Source: Burkholderia pyrrocinia (GTDB lineage: Bacteria; Pseudomonadota; Gammaproteobacteria; Burkholderiales; Burkholderiaceae). Taken from it: 64,000 nucleotides of DNA. The stretch lies in NCBI RefSeq assembly GCF_022809715.1, contig NZ_CP094459.1, positions 1,550,001 to 1,614,000 of the forward strand. The letters run 5' to 3'. This document shows, piece after piece, positions 18,399 to 29,838 of the stretch. Both the position numbers and the translations under genes were made by a program. Below the pieces are notes generated by a model that was not told the DNA's origin, did not search any database, and saw only the letters and a program-made list of their open reading frames with translations. The first letter of the stretch is position 1. Each line of letters opens with the position of its first letter.

Positions 18399-19331
18399 AT
18401 GACGAATGCAGCATCCCAACGCCCGCGCGTGCCCCGGCGCGCGCTGGACGGTGTCCTCCTGCTCGACAAGCCGGTCGGCCTGTCGAGCAACGATGCGCTG
18501 ATTCGCGCGAAGCGGCTGCTTCTCGCGAAGAAAGCCGGCCACACCGGCACGCTCGATCCGCTGGCTTCGGGCCTGCTGCCGCTGTGTTTCGGCGAGGCGA
18601 CGAAGTTCTCGCAGGATCTGCTCGAGGCCGACAAGACCTACGAGGCGACGATGCGCCTCGGCCTGCGCACGGCCACCGGCGACGCGGAGGGCGAAGTGAT
18701 CGACACGCGGCCGGTCGAATGCGACCGCGCAGCGGTGGAGGCCGCGCTCGCGTGCTTCACCGGCGAGATCGTGCAGGTGCCGCCGATGTATTCGGCACTC
18801 AAGCGCGATGGCAAGCCGCTGTACGAATATGCACGCGCGGGCCAGATCGTCGAGCGCGAAGGCCGCAACGTGACGATCCATGCGCTCGACCTGCTTGCCT
18901 GCGAGATGCCCGACGTGACGTTTCGCGTGACCTGCAGCAAGGGCACTTACGTGCGCACGCTGGCGGAGGATATCGGCGAGGCGCTCGGTTGCGGTGCGCA
19001 TCTGACGATGCTGCGTCGCACGGGCGTCGGCGCGCTGACGCTCGAGCATGCGGTGACGCTCGATGCGCTGTCGGACGCCGATGAATCGGCGCGCGATGCG
19101 TGGCTCCAGCCGGTCGATGCATTGTTGTCGACGTTTCCGTCCGTTCGTCTCGACGATGCGTGCGCGAAGCGGTTCCTGCATGGTCAGCGCCTGCCGCTGT
19201 CGGAGCTCGGGCCGATCGATGCGGCCGACGGCGAGCGCGTGCGCGTCTACGACGCAACGCGGCTGCTCGGCGTGGCGCGCAAGGCGAATGGCGTGCTCGC
19301 ACCGGAACGGCTCGTCGTGACGGCCGCCTGA
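18399..19331 (+). CDS. truB: tRNA pseudouridine(55) synthase TruB
   Basis: Makes pseudouridine 55 in the T-loop of tRNAs. 310 residues with the catalytic motif GHTGTLDPLASGLLP (Asp 53). Other marks are LLDKPVGLSSN at the N-terminus, KTYEATMRLG, and the C-terminal PUA-like domain. ATG 18399 precedes a short basic leader and is preferred over 18342, which lies inside rbfA. It is the last gene of the rimP operon and a bidirectional terminator follows. Confidence 0.95.
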   Translation: MTNAASQRPRVPRRALDGVLLLDKPVGLSSNDALIRAKRLLLAKKAGHTGTLDPLASGLLPLCFGEATKFSQDLLEADKTYEATMRLGLRTATGDAEGEVIDTRPVECDRAAVEAALACFTGEIVQVPPMYSALKRDGKPLYEYARAGQIVEREGRNVTIHALDLLACEMPDVTFRVTCSKGTYVRTLAEDIGEALGCGAHLTMLRRTGVGALTLEHAVTLDALSDADESARDAWLQPVDALLSTFPSVRLDDACAKRFLHGQRLPLSELGPIDAADGERVRVYDATRLLGVARKANGVLAPERLVVTAA

Positions 19332-19362
19332 CGCAGCGGCGCGAGCGCGCCGTCGGAGCAAC

Positions 19363-19395
19363 AAAAAGCCCGGTCGATTTCGACCGGGCTTTTTG
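19363..19395. terminator. Bidirectional terminator between truB and the efflux operon
   Basis: AAAAAGCCCGGTCG-ATTT-CGACCGGGCTTTTT is a perfect stem with A and T runs on both sides. It serves the converging truB and emrB-like genes. Confidence 0.93.
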
Positions 19396-19428
19396 TTTGG
19401 CGCGCGGTGGCGCGGTGTCGGTCGGCGC

Positions 19429-20988
19429 TCAGTGTGCCGCCGACGCTGCCGCACCGGCATCGCCGCCGCCCGCGCGTTCGGGCTTCGTGATCCAGATCAG
19501 CGCAATCAGCAGCACGAAGATCACGGCCGAGATGTAGAACAGGTCGTTCACGCCGAGCTGCGCGGCCTGTTGCGTGGCCTGGTTGTTGATGAGGCCATGC
19601 GCCTGGTTCTGCGTCAGCCCGAGATTGCCCATCTGCGTAACGGCCTGATTGAACGTCGGGTTGTACACGTTCGCCTGTTCGACCAGTTGCGCGTGATGGA
19701 AGTTGTTGCGGTGATCCCACGCGGTCTGGAAGATCGACGTGCCGATACCGCCGCACATGATCCGCACGAAGTTCGACAGGCCGGAAGCCGCGGGAATGCG
19801 GTGGCCGGGCAGGCCGGACAACGTGATCGACACGAGTGGAATGAAGAAGCCGGCCATTGCGATGCCCTGCACGAGCGTCGGCAGCGTCAGCGACCATTCG
19901 TCGACGCCCGTCGTGTAGCGCGAGCGCATCCAGAAGCACAGTGCGAACGTGAGGAACGCGGCGGTCGCGATGTAGCGCGGATCGGTGCGCGGCAGGAACT
20001 TGCCGGTCAGCGGCGACAGCAGGATCGCGAACAGCCCGACCGGCGCCATCACGAGGCCGGCGTCGGTCGCCGTGTAGCCGATCTGGGTCTGCAGCCACAG
20101 CGGCAGCAGCACGAGGTTGCCGAAGTAGAGCCCGTAACCGACCGCAAGCGCGACCGTACCGCCCGTGAAGTTGCGAATCCGGAACAGCGAAAGATCGACG
20201 ACGGGGTGCTCGGCGGTCAGTTCCCAGATCACGAAGAACGCGAACGAGATGATCGCGATCAGCGCGAGCGCGACGATCGTCGTCGATGCGAACCAGTCGA
20301 GATCCTTGCCCTTGTCGAGCATGATCTGCAGCGAGCCGACCCACAGCACCAGCAGCGCGAGACCGACGCCGTCGATCGGGGCGCGGCGCACCGTCGATTC
20401 GCGCGAGCGGTAGATCGACCACGTGGCGAGCGCCGCGGCGATGCCGACCGGGATGTTCACGTAGAAGATCCACGGCCACGAGTAGTTGTCCGAGATCCAG
20501 CCGCCGAGGATCGGGCCCGCGACCGGTGCAATCAGCGTCGTCATCGACCACAACGCGAGCGCCATCGGCGCCTTCGCGCGCGGATAGCTCGACAGCAGCA
20601 GCGATTGCGACAGCGGAATCATCGGGCCCGCGACCGCACCCTGCAGCACGCGCGACGCGAGCAGGAACGGCAGCGTCGGCGCGAGGCCGCACATCCAGGA
20701 CGAGATGACGAACAGGATGATCGACGCGAGGAACAGGCGGACCTGCCCGAAACGGTCGGTCAGCCAGCCCGTCAGCGGCACCGAGATCGCGTTCGCGACC
20801 GCGAACGACGTGATGACCCACGTGCCCTGGTCGGACGACACGCCGAGGTCGCCCGAGATGGTCGGGATCGCGACGTTCGCGATGGACGTGTCGAGCACGT
20901 TCATGAACACCGCGAGCGACACCGCGATCGTCCCGAGCACGAGTTGCCCGCCCTGCAAGGGCGGGTAGGAGACAGGAGCCTGTGCCAT
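19429..20988 (-). CDS. emrB: DHA2-family MFS drug:H+ antiporter, EmrB type
   Basis: A 519-residue inner-membrane protein with 14 predicted helices. It carries the DHA2/EmrB marks LDTSIANVAIPTISGDLG in helix 1, TGWLTDRFG for motif A, and GPILGGWISDNYSWPWIFYVN for motif C and the following loop. It pumps hydrophobic drugs through the EmrA adaptor and an outer-membrane channel. Both are encoded just upstream on the same strand, in the order marR, OM channel, emrA, emrB. The start is 28 bases after the emrA stop. Confidence 0.92.
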   Translation of the reverse strand: MAQAPVSYPPLQGGQLVLGTIAVSLAVFMNVLDTSIANVAIPTISGDLGVSSDQGTWVITSFAVANAISVPLTGWLTDRFGQVRLFLASIILFVISSWMCGLAPTLPFLLASRVLQGAVAGPMIPLSQSLLLSSYPRAKAPMALALWSMTTLIAPVAGPILGGWISDNYSWPWIFYVNIPVGIAAALATWSIYRSRESTVRRAPIDGVGLALLVLWVGSLQIMLDKGKDLDWFASTTIVALALIAIISFAFFVIWELTAEHPVVDLSLFRIRNFTGGTVALAVGYGLYFGNLVLLPLWLQTQIGYTATDAGLVMAPVGLFAILLSPLTGKFLPRTDPRYIATAAFLTFALCFWMRSRYTTGVDEWSLTLPTLVQGIAMAGFFIPLVSITLSGLPGHRIPAASGLSNFVRIMCGGIGTSIFQTAWDHRNNFHHAQLVEQANVYNPTFNQAVTQMGNLGLTQNQAHGLINNQATQQAAQLGVNDLFYISAVIFVLLIALIWITKPERAGGGDAGAAASAAH

Positions 20989-21016
20989 TTCGGTTGTTTT
21001 TCCGGAGTCGGAACGG

Positions 21017-22237
21017 TTACATCATCTTCGCGGCGCTGCCTTGCTTCGCCGCGGCCGGCACTGCCGACGCGTTGCTGCCCGCGTTCTCGGCGATGACGCG
21101 CGCGATTTCGGCATCGGCTTCGTCGCCGTACTTCGCGAACACGTTGGTCTCGTAGACGGTGTTCGGCGCGTTGACGAGCTGGTTGCCGCGTTCGTCCTTG
21201 ATGTCCACGTCGACCTGCATCGACAGGCCGATGCGCAGTGGATGCTTGTCGAGATCCTTCGGATCGAGCTCGATACGCACCGGCAGGCGCTGCACGACCT
21301 TGATCCAGTTGCCGGTCGCGTTCTGCGCCGGCAGCAGCGAAAACGCCGAGCCCGTGCCGGCCGAGAAGCCGACGACCTTGCCGTGGTAGACGGCCGACGA
21401 GCCGTAGATGTCGGCCGTCAGCTCGACCGGCTGGCCGATGCGCATGTGCTTGAGCTGGACTTCCTTGAAGTTCGCGTCGACCCACACGGCATTCAGCGGC
21501 ACCACCGACATTAGCGGCGTGCCCGGCGACACGCGCTGGCCGACCTGCACCGAGCGCTTCGCGACGTAGCCCGTCACAGGCGCCGGCAGCACGTTGCGCG
21601 CGTTCGCGAGATACGCGTCGCGAACCTTCGCTGCCGCGGCCATCACGTTCGGGTGCGACGCGATCGTCGTGTTCGCAGTCAGCGCGCGGTTCGATGCGAG
21701 CTGCTGCTGCGCGCCATCGAGCGACGCTTGCGCGGCCTTCACGGCGTCACGTGCGTGCGAGATCTCTTCCTGCGACACGGCGCCCGTCTGCGCGACGGCC
21801 ACGCGGCGGCGCAGGTCGTCCTCGGCCTTCGACAGGTCGGACTGGCGCAGCGCGACCTGCGCGCGGTACTGGTCGTCGTTGACGAACAGGCCGCGCACCT
21901 GGCGCACCGTCTGCGCGAGGTTGGCTTCCGCCTGCTGCAGCGCGACCTGCGAATCGGCCGGGTCGAGCACGACCAGCGGATCGCCGGCCTTGACCGTCTG
22001 CGTATCGTCGGCCTTCACGGCGATCACGGTGCCGGTGACCTGCGGCGTGATCTGCACGACGTTGCCGTTCACGTACGCATCGTCGGTCCCTTCATGGAAG
22101 CGGGCGACGAGGAAGTAGTACAGGCCGTACGCGATGGCCGCGATCACGATGACCGCGACGAGCAGCGTCATCATCCGCTTGCGCTTCCCGTTGTTTTGCG
22201 ACTGTGCGCCGGCGGCGTTTTGTTGAGGGTCGCTCAT
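21017..22237 (-). CDS. emrA: HlyD-family membrane fusion protein, EmrA type
   Basis: Periplasmic adaptor of the tripartite pump. 406 residues: a short cytosolic Lys-rich N-terminus, one membrane helix (about 23-45), then a biotinyl-lipoyl half motif (TDDAYVNGNVVQITPQVTGTV). A long coiled-coil hairpin (about 100-205), the second lipoyl half and a beta-barrel follow. The C-terminal 50 residues are longer than in E. coli EmrA, with an Ala/Ser-rich end. The gene lies between the outer-membrane channel and emrB. Confidence 0.93.
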   Translation of the reverse strand: MSDPQQNAAGAQSQNNGKRKRMMTLLVAVIVIAAIAYGLYYFLVARFHEGTDDAYVNGNVVQITPQVTGTVIAVKADDTQTVKAGDPLVVLDPADSQVALQQAEANLAQTVRQVRGLFVNDDQYRAQVALRQSDLSKAEDDLRRRVAVAQTGAVSQEEISHARDAVKAAQASLDGAQQQLASNRALTANTTIASHPNVMAAAAKVRDAYLANARNVLPAPVTGYVAKRSVQVGQRVSPGTPLMSVVPLNAVWVDANFKEVQLKHMRIGQPVELTADIYGSSAVYHGKVVGFSAGTGSAFSLLPAQNATGNWIKVVQRLPVRIELDPKDLDKHPLRIGLSMQVDVDIKDERGNQLVNAPNTVYETNVFAKYGDEADAEIARVIAENAGSNASAVPAAAKQGSAAKMM

Positions 22238-22289
22238 GGCGATTTTCTCCGTCCGTTATTTCGAGTGTCTGCGTAGTGGTGGCGCCGGA

Positions 22290-23786
22290 TCAGTTGGCGG
22301 CCTGTTTGGTCGGCTTGTCGGCGTCGGGCGCGGCGAGCGGCGTGCCGGTCGCATCGAACCCGCCGCCCAGCGCCTTGATCAGCGCGAGCTGCATGTCGCG
22401 CCGGCGCATCTTCAGGTTGGTCACCGTCTGCTCCGAGGCGAGGCGGTTGCTGTCCGCGGTCAGCACCTGCAGTTGCGGCGACAGGCCGGCCTTGTAGCGG
22501 ATCACGGCGAGATCGTAGGCGCGCGTCGACGCGTCGAGCGCACGTTGCGCGTCGCCCATCTGGCGATCGACCGCGCGGATCGACGCGACTTGCGTCGCGA
22601 CGTCGTTCAGCGCGCCGATCAGCGTCTGGTTGTAGTTCGCCACCGACAGGTCGAAGTCCGCGTAGCGGCCCTTGAGCTGGGCACGCAGTGCGCCGGCGTC
22701 GAAGATCGGCAGATGGATCGCCGGTCCGAACTGCGCCTGGCGGCTCGCGAAGTTCAGGAATTTGCCCCAGCCGAACGCATCGAAGCCGAAGCCGGCCGCG
22801 AGGTTCACGTCGGGATAGAACTCGGCCTTCGCTTCCTTCACGTCGTGCATCGCGGCTTCGACCTGCCAGCGTGCGGCGACGATGTCGGGGCGGCGCGAGA
22901 CGAGATCGGCCGGCAGGTTGCCGGGCAGTGCGACTTCGCCGCTCGGGTTCATCACGGGCGCCGCAATTTGCAGCCCGCGATCAGGCCCCTTGCCGAGCAG
23001 CGCGGCGAGCTGGTAGCGCACCGTCGTGATCTGGCCGTCGAGATCCGACAGCGAAGCCTGGGTCGTCGCGATATTGCCGCGGGCCGTCTGGCGTTCGACG
23101 TTGGTGTCGAGGCCGGCCGATACGCGGCCGTCGGTGATCTTGCCGACTGTCTCGCGGTTGGTGATCTCGCGTTGCGCGATATCGCGCAGCGCGTAGAGCT
23201 GCGCGAGCGAGTTATAGGTGCGCGCGACCGACGAAGCGAGCGTGATGCGTGCCTGCTGCATGTCGGCTTCGGCCGCTTTTTCCTGCGACACGGCGGTGTG
23301 CAGGCGTTCGCGGTTCTTGCCCCACAGGTCGAGTTCCCACGACGCACTCGCGAGCGCGTTGTTCTCGCTGTACCACTGGCCGCCGTACGGGGGCGGGAAC
23401 AGTGCGTTCGACGAATACAGCTCGCGCGTCCACGAGTAGCTGGCTTCGGCTTTCGGCAGCAGGTTCGAGCGCGACGATTCGATGTACGACGATGCCTTCG
23501 CGATGCGCGCCTGAGCCTGCGCGATCGACGGATTGCCCTGAAGGGCCTCGTCGATCAGCTTCGGCAACTGCGGATCGCCGAACTGGCTGGCCCAGTCGAG
23601 CGCCGGCCATTGGCCGCCCTGGGCCGGCAGGCTTTGCGCGGATTCGAATTGCGACGCGGGGGCGATCTGCTTGTCGCTCTTGATGCCGATGTAATTCGCG
23701 CAGCCCGCCAGCGCCAGTGCGGCGACCGCGGCAGCGACGGCGGCGCGGCACGACCCGGCGCGCATGGACAACGGGGAGGATTTCAT
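22290..23786 (-). CDS. Outer-membrane efflux lipoprotein, NodT/OprM family
   Basis: TolC-type channel for the EmrAB-like pump. 498 residues with a signal and lipobox LALAGC, acylated at the Cys. Two OEP repeats follow (about 85-285 and 295-480), with WWxxFxDPxL-like ALDWASQFGDPQLPKLIDEAL and the second-repeat start DLVSRRPDIVAARWQVEAA. ATG 23786, with AGGGG 9 bases upstream, is preferred over 23822. It is the second gene of the marR-led operon. Confidence 0.92.
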   Translation of the reverse strand: MKSSPLSMRAGSCRAAVAAAVAALALAGCANYIGIKSDKQIAPASQFESAQSLPAQGGQWPALDWASQFGDPQLPKLIDEALQGNPSIAQAQARIAKASSYIESSRSNLLPKAEASYSWTRELYSSNALFPPPYGGQWYSENNALASASWELDLWGKNRERLHTAVSQEKAAEADMQQARITLASSVARTYNSLAQLYALRDIAQREITNRETVGKITDGRVSAGLDTNVERQTARGNIATTQASLSDLDGQITTVRYQLAALLGKGPDRGLQIAAPVMNPSGEVALPGNLPADLVSRRPDIVAARWQVEAAMHDVKEAKAEFYPDVNLAAGFGFDAFGWGKFLNFASRQAQFGPAIHLPIFDAGALRAQLKGRYADFDLSVANYNQTLIGALNDVATQVASIRAVDRQMGDAQRALDASTRAYDLAVIRYKAGLSPQLQVLTADSNRLASEQTVTNLKMRRRDMQLALIKALGGGFDATGTPLAAPDADKPTKQAAN

Positions 23787-23855
23787 CGCGCTGACCCCTG
23801 ACTCGGAATGAATGATGGACACTGCAAGGATTTCCTTACATTAATCTGTCAAAAG

Positions 23856-23876
23856 TAATTGTTATGGCAACTATTA
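23856..23876. promoter_or_regulatory. Candidate MarR operator before the efflux genes
   Basis: TAATTGTT-ATGGC-AACTATTA is an 8+8 imperfect palindrome (one mismatch) overlapping the marR stop codon and about 70 bases ahead of the efflux channel start. A related half-site, CAATAGTTG, also lies at the marR promoter. Confidence 0.45.
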
Positions 23877-24365
23877 CGTGATGCTGCCGCCGGCCGTCTC
23901 GCAATAGTTGCTGAGAATGCGGCGCAGCATGCTCTTCAGGAACCCGACTTCTTCCGGCGTAAATCCGTCCAGAACCTGGTCGAGCACGCTGCGGAAAATG
24001 GGCGGCAGGCGTTCGGCAAGCGCGCGGCCTTCGTCGGTCAGTTCGAGGCGCACGACGCGCCGATCCTCGATGCTGCGCACGCGGGACAGCAGGCCGCGTT
24101 TCTCGACCCGGTCGAGCAGGCGCGTGACTGCGCTCGCGTCGATCCCGTATTCGCGAGCGAGTTCGGCGGCCGTCGAGCATTTGCCGACCGCGATCATGAA
24201 CAGCATGCTCGCCTGCGTGCCCGTGATGCCGAGCTCTTCCTGCGTGCGTTGCGTGACGAGGTTGGTCATCACGGACTTCACGCGCGACATCAGATAACCG
24301 ACGCTGTCGTTCATCTGATACGAAGACAGCGGTGAAACGGGCGGTTGGGTAGGAGAATCCGACAT
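23874..24365 (-). CDS. MarR-family transcriptional regulator
   Basis: A 163-residue winged-helix repressor. Visible marks are the DNA-binding core [31 protein letters not shown], then the wing [17 protein letters not shown] and dimerisation helices at both ends. It heads the operon for the NodT/EmrAB-type pump, so by analogy with EmrR/MarR it should repress the pump and its own gene until a drug or phenolic ligand binds. Start MSDSPTQ at 24365; an upstream ATG at 24428 would extend past the promoter. Confidence 0.92.
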   Translation of the reverse strand: MSDSPTQPPVSPLSSYQMNDSVGYLMSRVKSVMTNLVTQRTQEELGITGTQASMLFMIAVGKCSTAAELAREYGIDASAVTRLLDRVEKRGLLSRVRSIEDRRVVRLELTDEGRALAERLPPIFRSVLDQVLDGFTPEEVGFLKSMLRRILSNYCETAGGSIT

Positions 24366-24692
24366 AAAACCCTGAAGCTGCAATAGTTGACTAGGCAGCA
24401 GTATAGGTACAATTGCTTGCCGCGGCAAATGTTAATCGAACGGCAGGGGGCGTGCTTCGCGTTGCAAGAATCCCTTATCACGACAAGGGTTTTCGGTCTG
24501 CCGGCGGCGGCGCCTTCGGCAGGTCCGCGTGTTCGTGGAGAGGCCGGGCCGGCCCGGCTTGCTGCGTTGCAACGTGCCAGCCAGCTTTCGACACTCGCAC
24601 GTGCTATAATTTGAGGCTTTCCCAGCTGCAACGCGCGCGCCCGTGAAAAACGAGCGGGCGCGCTTGCGCGTTCAAACGATTTCCAGGTTTCT
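24366..24692. other. Divergent intergenic stretch between marR and typA
   Basis: 327 bases. It contains the marR promoter on the left. On the right, the typA side has a perfect TATAAT (24605-24610) with no clear -35. It is followed by a leader hairpin GCGCGCCCG/CGGGCGCGC (24635-24663) 30 bases before the typA start. No ORF is credible. Confidence 0.5.
24400..24428 (-). promoter_or_regulatory. Promoter of the marR-efflux operon
   Basis: On the minus strand, TTGCCG (24423-24428), a 17-base spacer and TATACT (24400-24405). The half-site CAATAGTTG (24381-24389) lies over the predicted start and ACAATTGC (24409-24416) in the spacer. Repressor binding there would block the promoter. Confidence 0.65.
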
Positions 24693-26519
<1,827 letters not shown>

Positions 26520-26547
26520 GCGTTTCGACCGTTCCCGTGCATGACAA

Positions 26548-26576
26548 AGAAGGCTGCCTCCGGGCGGCCTTTTTTG
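26548..26576 (+). terminator. Terminator of typA
   Basis: The AAGGCTGCC/GGGCGGCCTT hairpin with loop TCC is followed by TTTTTT, 30 bases past the stop. Confidence 0.75.
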
Positions 26577-26838
26577 CGTCTGCGCGGCGCGCAACCGGGT
26601 TGTCGGCAAAACACTGTTCCCGCGGGGCGTGGCAATCCGGCAAAACCCCGTCGCGCGGTGCTTTCGGGCACATTTCGCCGTGAACTCCGGTATCGGTTCT
26701 GTGATATGCTGCGCGCACGCAAGTTTTAGGTCCTTCCAAGCAAGACTTGATTCGCAATCCGCTAAACGGTCAGGCCGTGTCGCGGAAGGTTGAGTAACCC
26801 GCTATTTCTCGAGAAGCTCGAAGAAAGGTGAGCGTAAA
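26577..26838 (+). promoter_or_regulatory. Upstream region of the 2-oxoglutarate dehydrogenase operon
   Basis: Gene-free. It holds an extended -10, TGATATGCT (26702-26710), with only a poor -35, and a 120-base leader. GAAAGGTGAG lies 6-15 bases before the sucA start. No further motif is evident. Confidence 0.45.
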
Positions 26839-29703
26839 ATGTCAGATGTAATGAAGCAGTTTCAGCTGAACTCTTATCTGTTCGGCGGCAATGCTTCGTA
26901 CGTTGAAGAACTGTACGATGCATACCTCAACAATCCGGCGTCGGTGCCGGAGAATTGGCGAGAGTATTTCGACGCGCTGCAGAATGTGCCTGCAACGGAC
27001 GGTTCGAATGCCAATGACGTCGCACATTTCCCGATCGTCGAATCGTTTGCCGAGCGTGCGAAGGCCAATGCCTTCATCCCGCGCGAAAGCGGCACCAATC
27101 TGGCTGCGGCGCGCAAGCAGGTTCACGTCCAGTCCCTCATCAGCGCCTATCGCTTCCTTGGCTCGCAATGGGCCAATCTGGATCCCCTGAAGCGTCGCGA
27201 ACGTCCCGCCATTCCCGAACTCGAACCCGCGTTCTACGACTTCTCCGAAGGCGACCTCGACCAGACCTACAGCGCGAGCAACCTGTATTTCGGTTTCGAC
27301 CAGGCTTCGCTGCGCGATATCGTCAAGGGCCTGCGCGACACGTACTGCGGCACGATCGGCGCCGAGTACATGTACATCAGCGACCCGGAACAGAAGCGCT
27401 GGTGGCAGGAGCGCCTGGAGTCGACCCGCGCGACGCCGAACTTCTCGGCAGACGAGAAGAAGCACATCCTGAATCGCCTGACGGCCGCTGAAGGCCTCGA
27501 GCGCTACCTGCACACCAAGTACGTCGGCCAGAAGCGCTTCTCGCTCGAAGGCGGCGAAAGCTTCATCGCGGCGATGGACGAAGTCGTCCAGCACGCGGGC
27601 AAGCGCGGCGTGCAGGAAATCATCATCGGCATGGCCCACCGTGGCCGCCTGAACGTGCTCGTCAACACGCTCGGCAAGATGCCGGCCGACCTGTTCGCCG
27701 AATTCGAAGGCAAGCACGTCGACGACCTGCCGGCAGGCGACGTGAAGTACCACAAGGGCTTCTCGTCGGACGTGTCGACGGAAGGCGGCCCGGTCCACCT
27801 GTCGCTGGCATTCAACCCGTCGCACCTCGAAATCGTGAACCCGGTGGTCGAAGGTTCCGCGAAGGCGCGGATGGACCGCCGCGGCGACGAAGACGGCCTG
27901 CAGGTGCTGCCGGTGCAGATCCACGGCGACGCGGCCTTCGCGGGCCAGGGCGTCGTGATGGAAACGCTGAACCTCGCGCAGACGCGCGGTTACGGCACGC
28001 ACGGCACGCTGCACATCGTCATCAACAACCAGATCGGCTTCACGACGTCCGACCCGCGCGACGCGCGCTCGACGCTGTACTGTACCGACGTCGTCAAGAT
28101 GATCGAGGCGCCGGTGCTGCACGTGAACGGCGACGATCCGGAAGCGGTGATCCTCGCGACGCAGATCGCGATCGACTACCGGATGCAGTTCCACAAGGAT
28201 GTCGTGATCGACATCGTCTGCTTCCGCAAGCTGGGTCACAACGAGCAGGACACGCCGGCCGTCACGCAGCCGCTGATGTACAAGAAGATCGCGCAGCACC
28301 CGGGCACCCGTGCGCTGTACGCCGAGAAGCTCGTGCAGCAGGGCGTGATCACCGCGGAAGACGCCGACAACTACGTGAAGGCGTACCGCAAGGCGATGGA
28401 CGACGGTCACCACACGGTCGACCCGGTCCTGTCGAACTACAAGAGCAAGTACGCGGTCGACTGGGTTCCGTTCCTGAACCGCAAGTGGACGGATGCGGCC
28501 GACACGGCCGTGCCGCTCGCCGAACTGAAGCGCCTCGGCGAACGCATCACGACGGTCCCGGAAAACTTCAAGGTCCACCCGCTCGTCGAGCGCGTGATCA
28601 ACGATCGCCGCAACATGGCGCGCGGCGACCAGCCGCTCGACTGGGGCATGGGCGAGCACCTCGCGTTCGCGTCGCTCGTCGCATCGGGCTACTCGGTGCG
28701 CCTGACGGGCCAGGACTCGGGCCGCGGCACGTTCACGCACCGTCACGCGGTGCTGCACGACCAGAACCGCGAGCGCTGGAACGACGGCACGTACGTGCCG
28801 CTGCAGAACATCGCCGAAGGCCAGGCGAAGTTCACGGTGATCGACTCGGTGCTGTCGGAAGAAGCGGTGCTGGGCTTCGAATACGGTTACTCGACCGCCG
28901 AGCCGAACACGCTCGTGCTGTGGGAAGCGCAGTTCGGCGACTTCGTCAACGGCGCGCAGGTCGTGATCGACCAGTTCATCTCGTCGGGCGAAGTGAAGTG
29001 GGGTCGCGTGTCGGGCCTGACGATGCTGCTGCCGCACGGCTATGAAGGCCAGGGTCCGGAACACTCGTCGACCCGTATCGAGCGTTTCCTGCAGCTGTGC
29101 GCGGATCACAACATGCAGGTCGTCCAGCCGACGACGCCGGCGCAGATCTTCCACCTGCTGCGTCGCCAGATGATCCGCCTGTTCCGCAAGCCGCTGATCG
29201 TCGCTACGCCGAAGTCGCTGCTGCGTCACAAGGAAGCGGTGTCGGACCTGTCGGAACTGGCGAAGGGTTCGTTCCAGCCGGTGATCGGCGAAACCGACGG
29301 CGGCATCGACGCGAAGAAGGTCAAGCGCGTGCTGGCATGCTCGGGTCGCGTGTATTACGACCTCGTCGCACACCGCCGCGAAGCGAAGGCGAACGACGTC
29401 GCGATCATCCGTATCGAGCAGCTGTATCCGTTCGCGCACAAGCAGTTCGAAGCCGAAATGAAGAAGTACGAGAACGCGACTGAAGTGGTCTGGGTGCAGG
29501 ACGAGCCGCAGAACCAGGGCCCCTGGTTCTACGTCGAGCACCATCTGAAGGAAGGCATGAAGGAAGGGCAGAAGCTGGCATACAGCGGCCGTCCGGCTTC
29601 GGCCTCGCCGGCGGTTGGCTACTACGCGAAGCACTACGAGCAGCAGAAGGCCCTGATCGAAGGTGCTTTCGGCCGCCTGAAGAGCGCATCGATCGCGAAA
29701 TAA
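26839..29703 (+). CDS. sucA: 2-oxoglutarate dehydrogenase E1 component
   Basis: Thiamine-diphosphate decarboxylase of the TCA cycle complex. 954 residues, the size of proteobacterial E1o. The N-terminal E2-binding segment opens SYLFGGNASYVEELYDAYLNNP. The ThDP-binding region has MAHRGRLNVLVNTLGK and the GDxx-N motif HGDAAFAGQGVVMETLNL with NNQIGFTTS. The C-terminal half has FGYEYGYS-like LGFEYGYSTAEPNTLVLWEAQFGDF and LPHGYEGQGPEHSS. It is the first gene of the E1-E2-E3 operon. Confidence 0.97.
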   Translation: MSDVMKQFQLNSYLFGGNASYVEELYDAYLNNPASVPENWREYFDALQNVPATDGSNANDVAHFPIVESFAERAKANAFIPRESGTNLAAARKQVHVQSLISAYRFLGSQWANLDPLKRRERPAIPELEPAFYDFSEGDLDQTYSASNLYFGFDQASLRDIVKGLRDTYCGTIGAEYMYISDPEQKRWWQERLESTRATPNFSADEKKHILNRLTAAEGLERYLHTKYVGQKRFSLEGGESFIAAMDEVVQHAGKRGVQEIIIGMAHRGRLNVLVNTLGKMPADLFAEFEGKHVDDLPAGDVKYHKGFSSDVSTEGGPVHLSLAFNPSHLEIVNPVVEGSAKARMDRRGDEDGLQVLPVQIHGDAAFAGQGVVMETLNLAQTRGYGTHGTLHIVINNQIGFTTSDPRDARSTLYCTDVVKMIEAPVLHVNGDDPEAVILATQIAIDYRMQFHKDVVIDIVCFRKLGHNEQDTPAVTQPLMYKKIAQHPGTRALYAEKLVQQGVITAEDADNYVKAYRKAMDDGHHTVDPVLSNYKSKYAVDWVPFLNRKWTDAADTAVPLAELKRLGERITTVPENFKVHPLVERVINDRRNMARGDQPLDWGMGEHLAFASLVASGYSVRLTGQDSGRGTFTHRHAVLHDQNRERWNDGTYVPLQNIAEGQAKFTVIDSVLSEEAVLGFEYGYSTAEPNTLVLWEAQFGDFVNGAQVVIDQFISSGEVKWGRVSGLTMLLPHGYEGQGPEHSSTRIERFLQLCADHNMQVVQPTTPAQIFHLLRRQMIRLFRKPLIVATPKSLLRHKEAVSDLSELAKGSFQPVIGETDGGIDAKKVKRVLACSGRVYYDLVAHRREAKANDVAIIRIEQLYPFAHKQFEAEMKKYENATEVVWVQDEPQNQGPWFYVEHHLKEGMKEGQKLAYSGRPASASPAVGYYAKHYEQQKALIEGAFGRLKSASIAK

Positions 29704-29716
29704 CCGACGGAAGCGA

Positions 29717-29752
29717 AACGGGAAGGCGCGCGGCGCTTTCCCGTCTCTTTTG
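29717..29752 (+). terminator. Hairpin between sucA and sucB (partial terminator)
   Basis: ACGGGAAGGCGC/GCGCTTTCCCGT pairs around a short loop with one mismatch and is followed by CTCTTTT. It sits 14 bases after sucA inside the operon, so it may tune E1 relative to E2/E3 or mark processing. Confidence 0.45.
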
Positions 29753-29838
29753 GCCTGCCGGGCGCGTCGCGCGCCGCATCGGCCGAAGGAATCGCACGAA
29801 CCTCGTCACACCCCAGATTAAGCATCCAGGAAAATCAC

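Noticed and set aside
19393..21096. 567-codon plus-strand frame opposite the emrB-like gene
   Set aside because: Arg/Asp/His-rich nonsense product; the opposite strand encodes a clear 14-helix transporter.
26842..29634. 930-codon minus-strand frame opposite sucA
   Set aside because: Exact shadow of the E1 gene; composition is typical of antisense translation.
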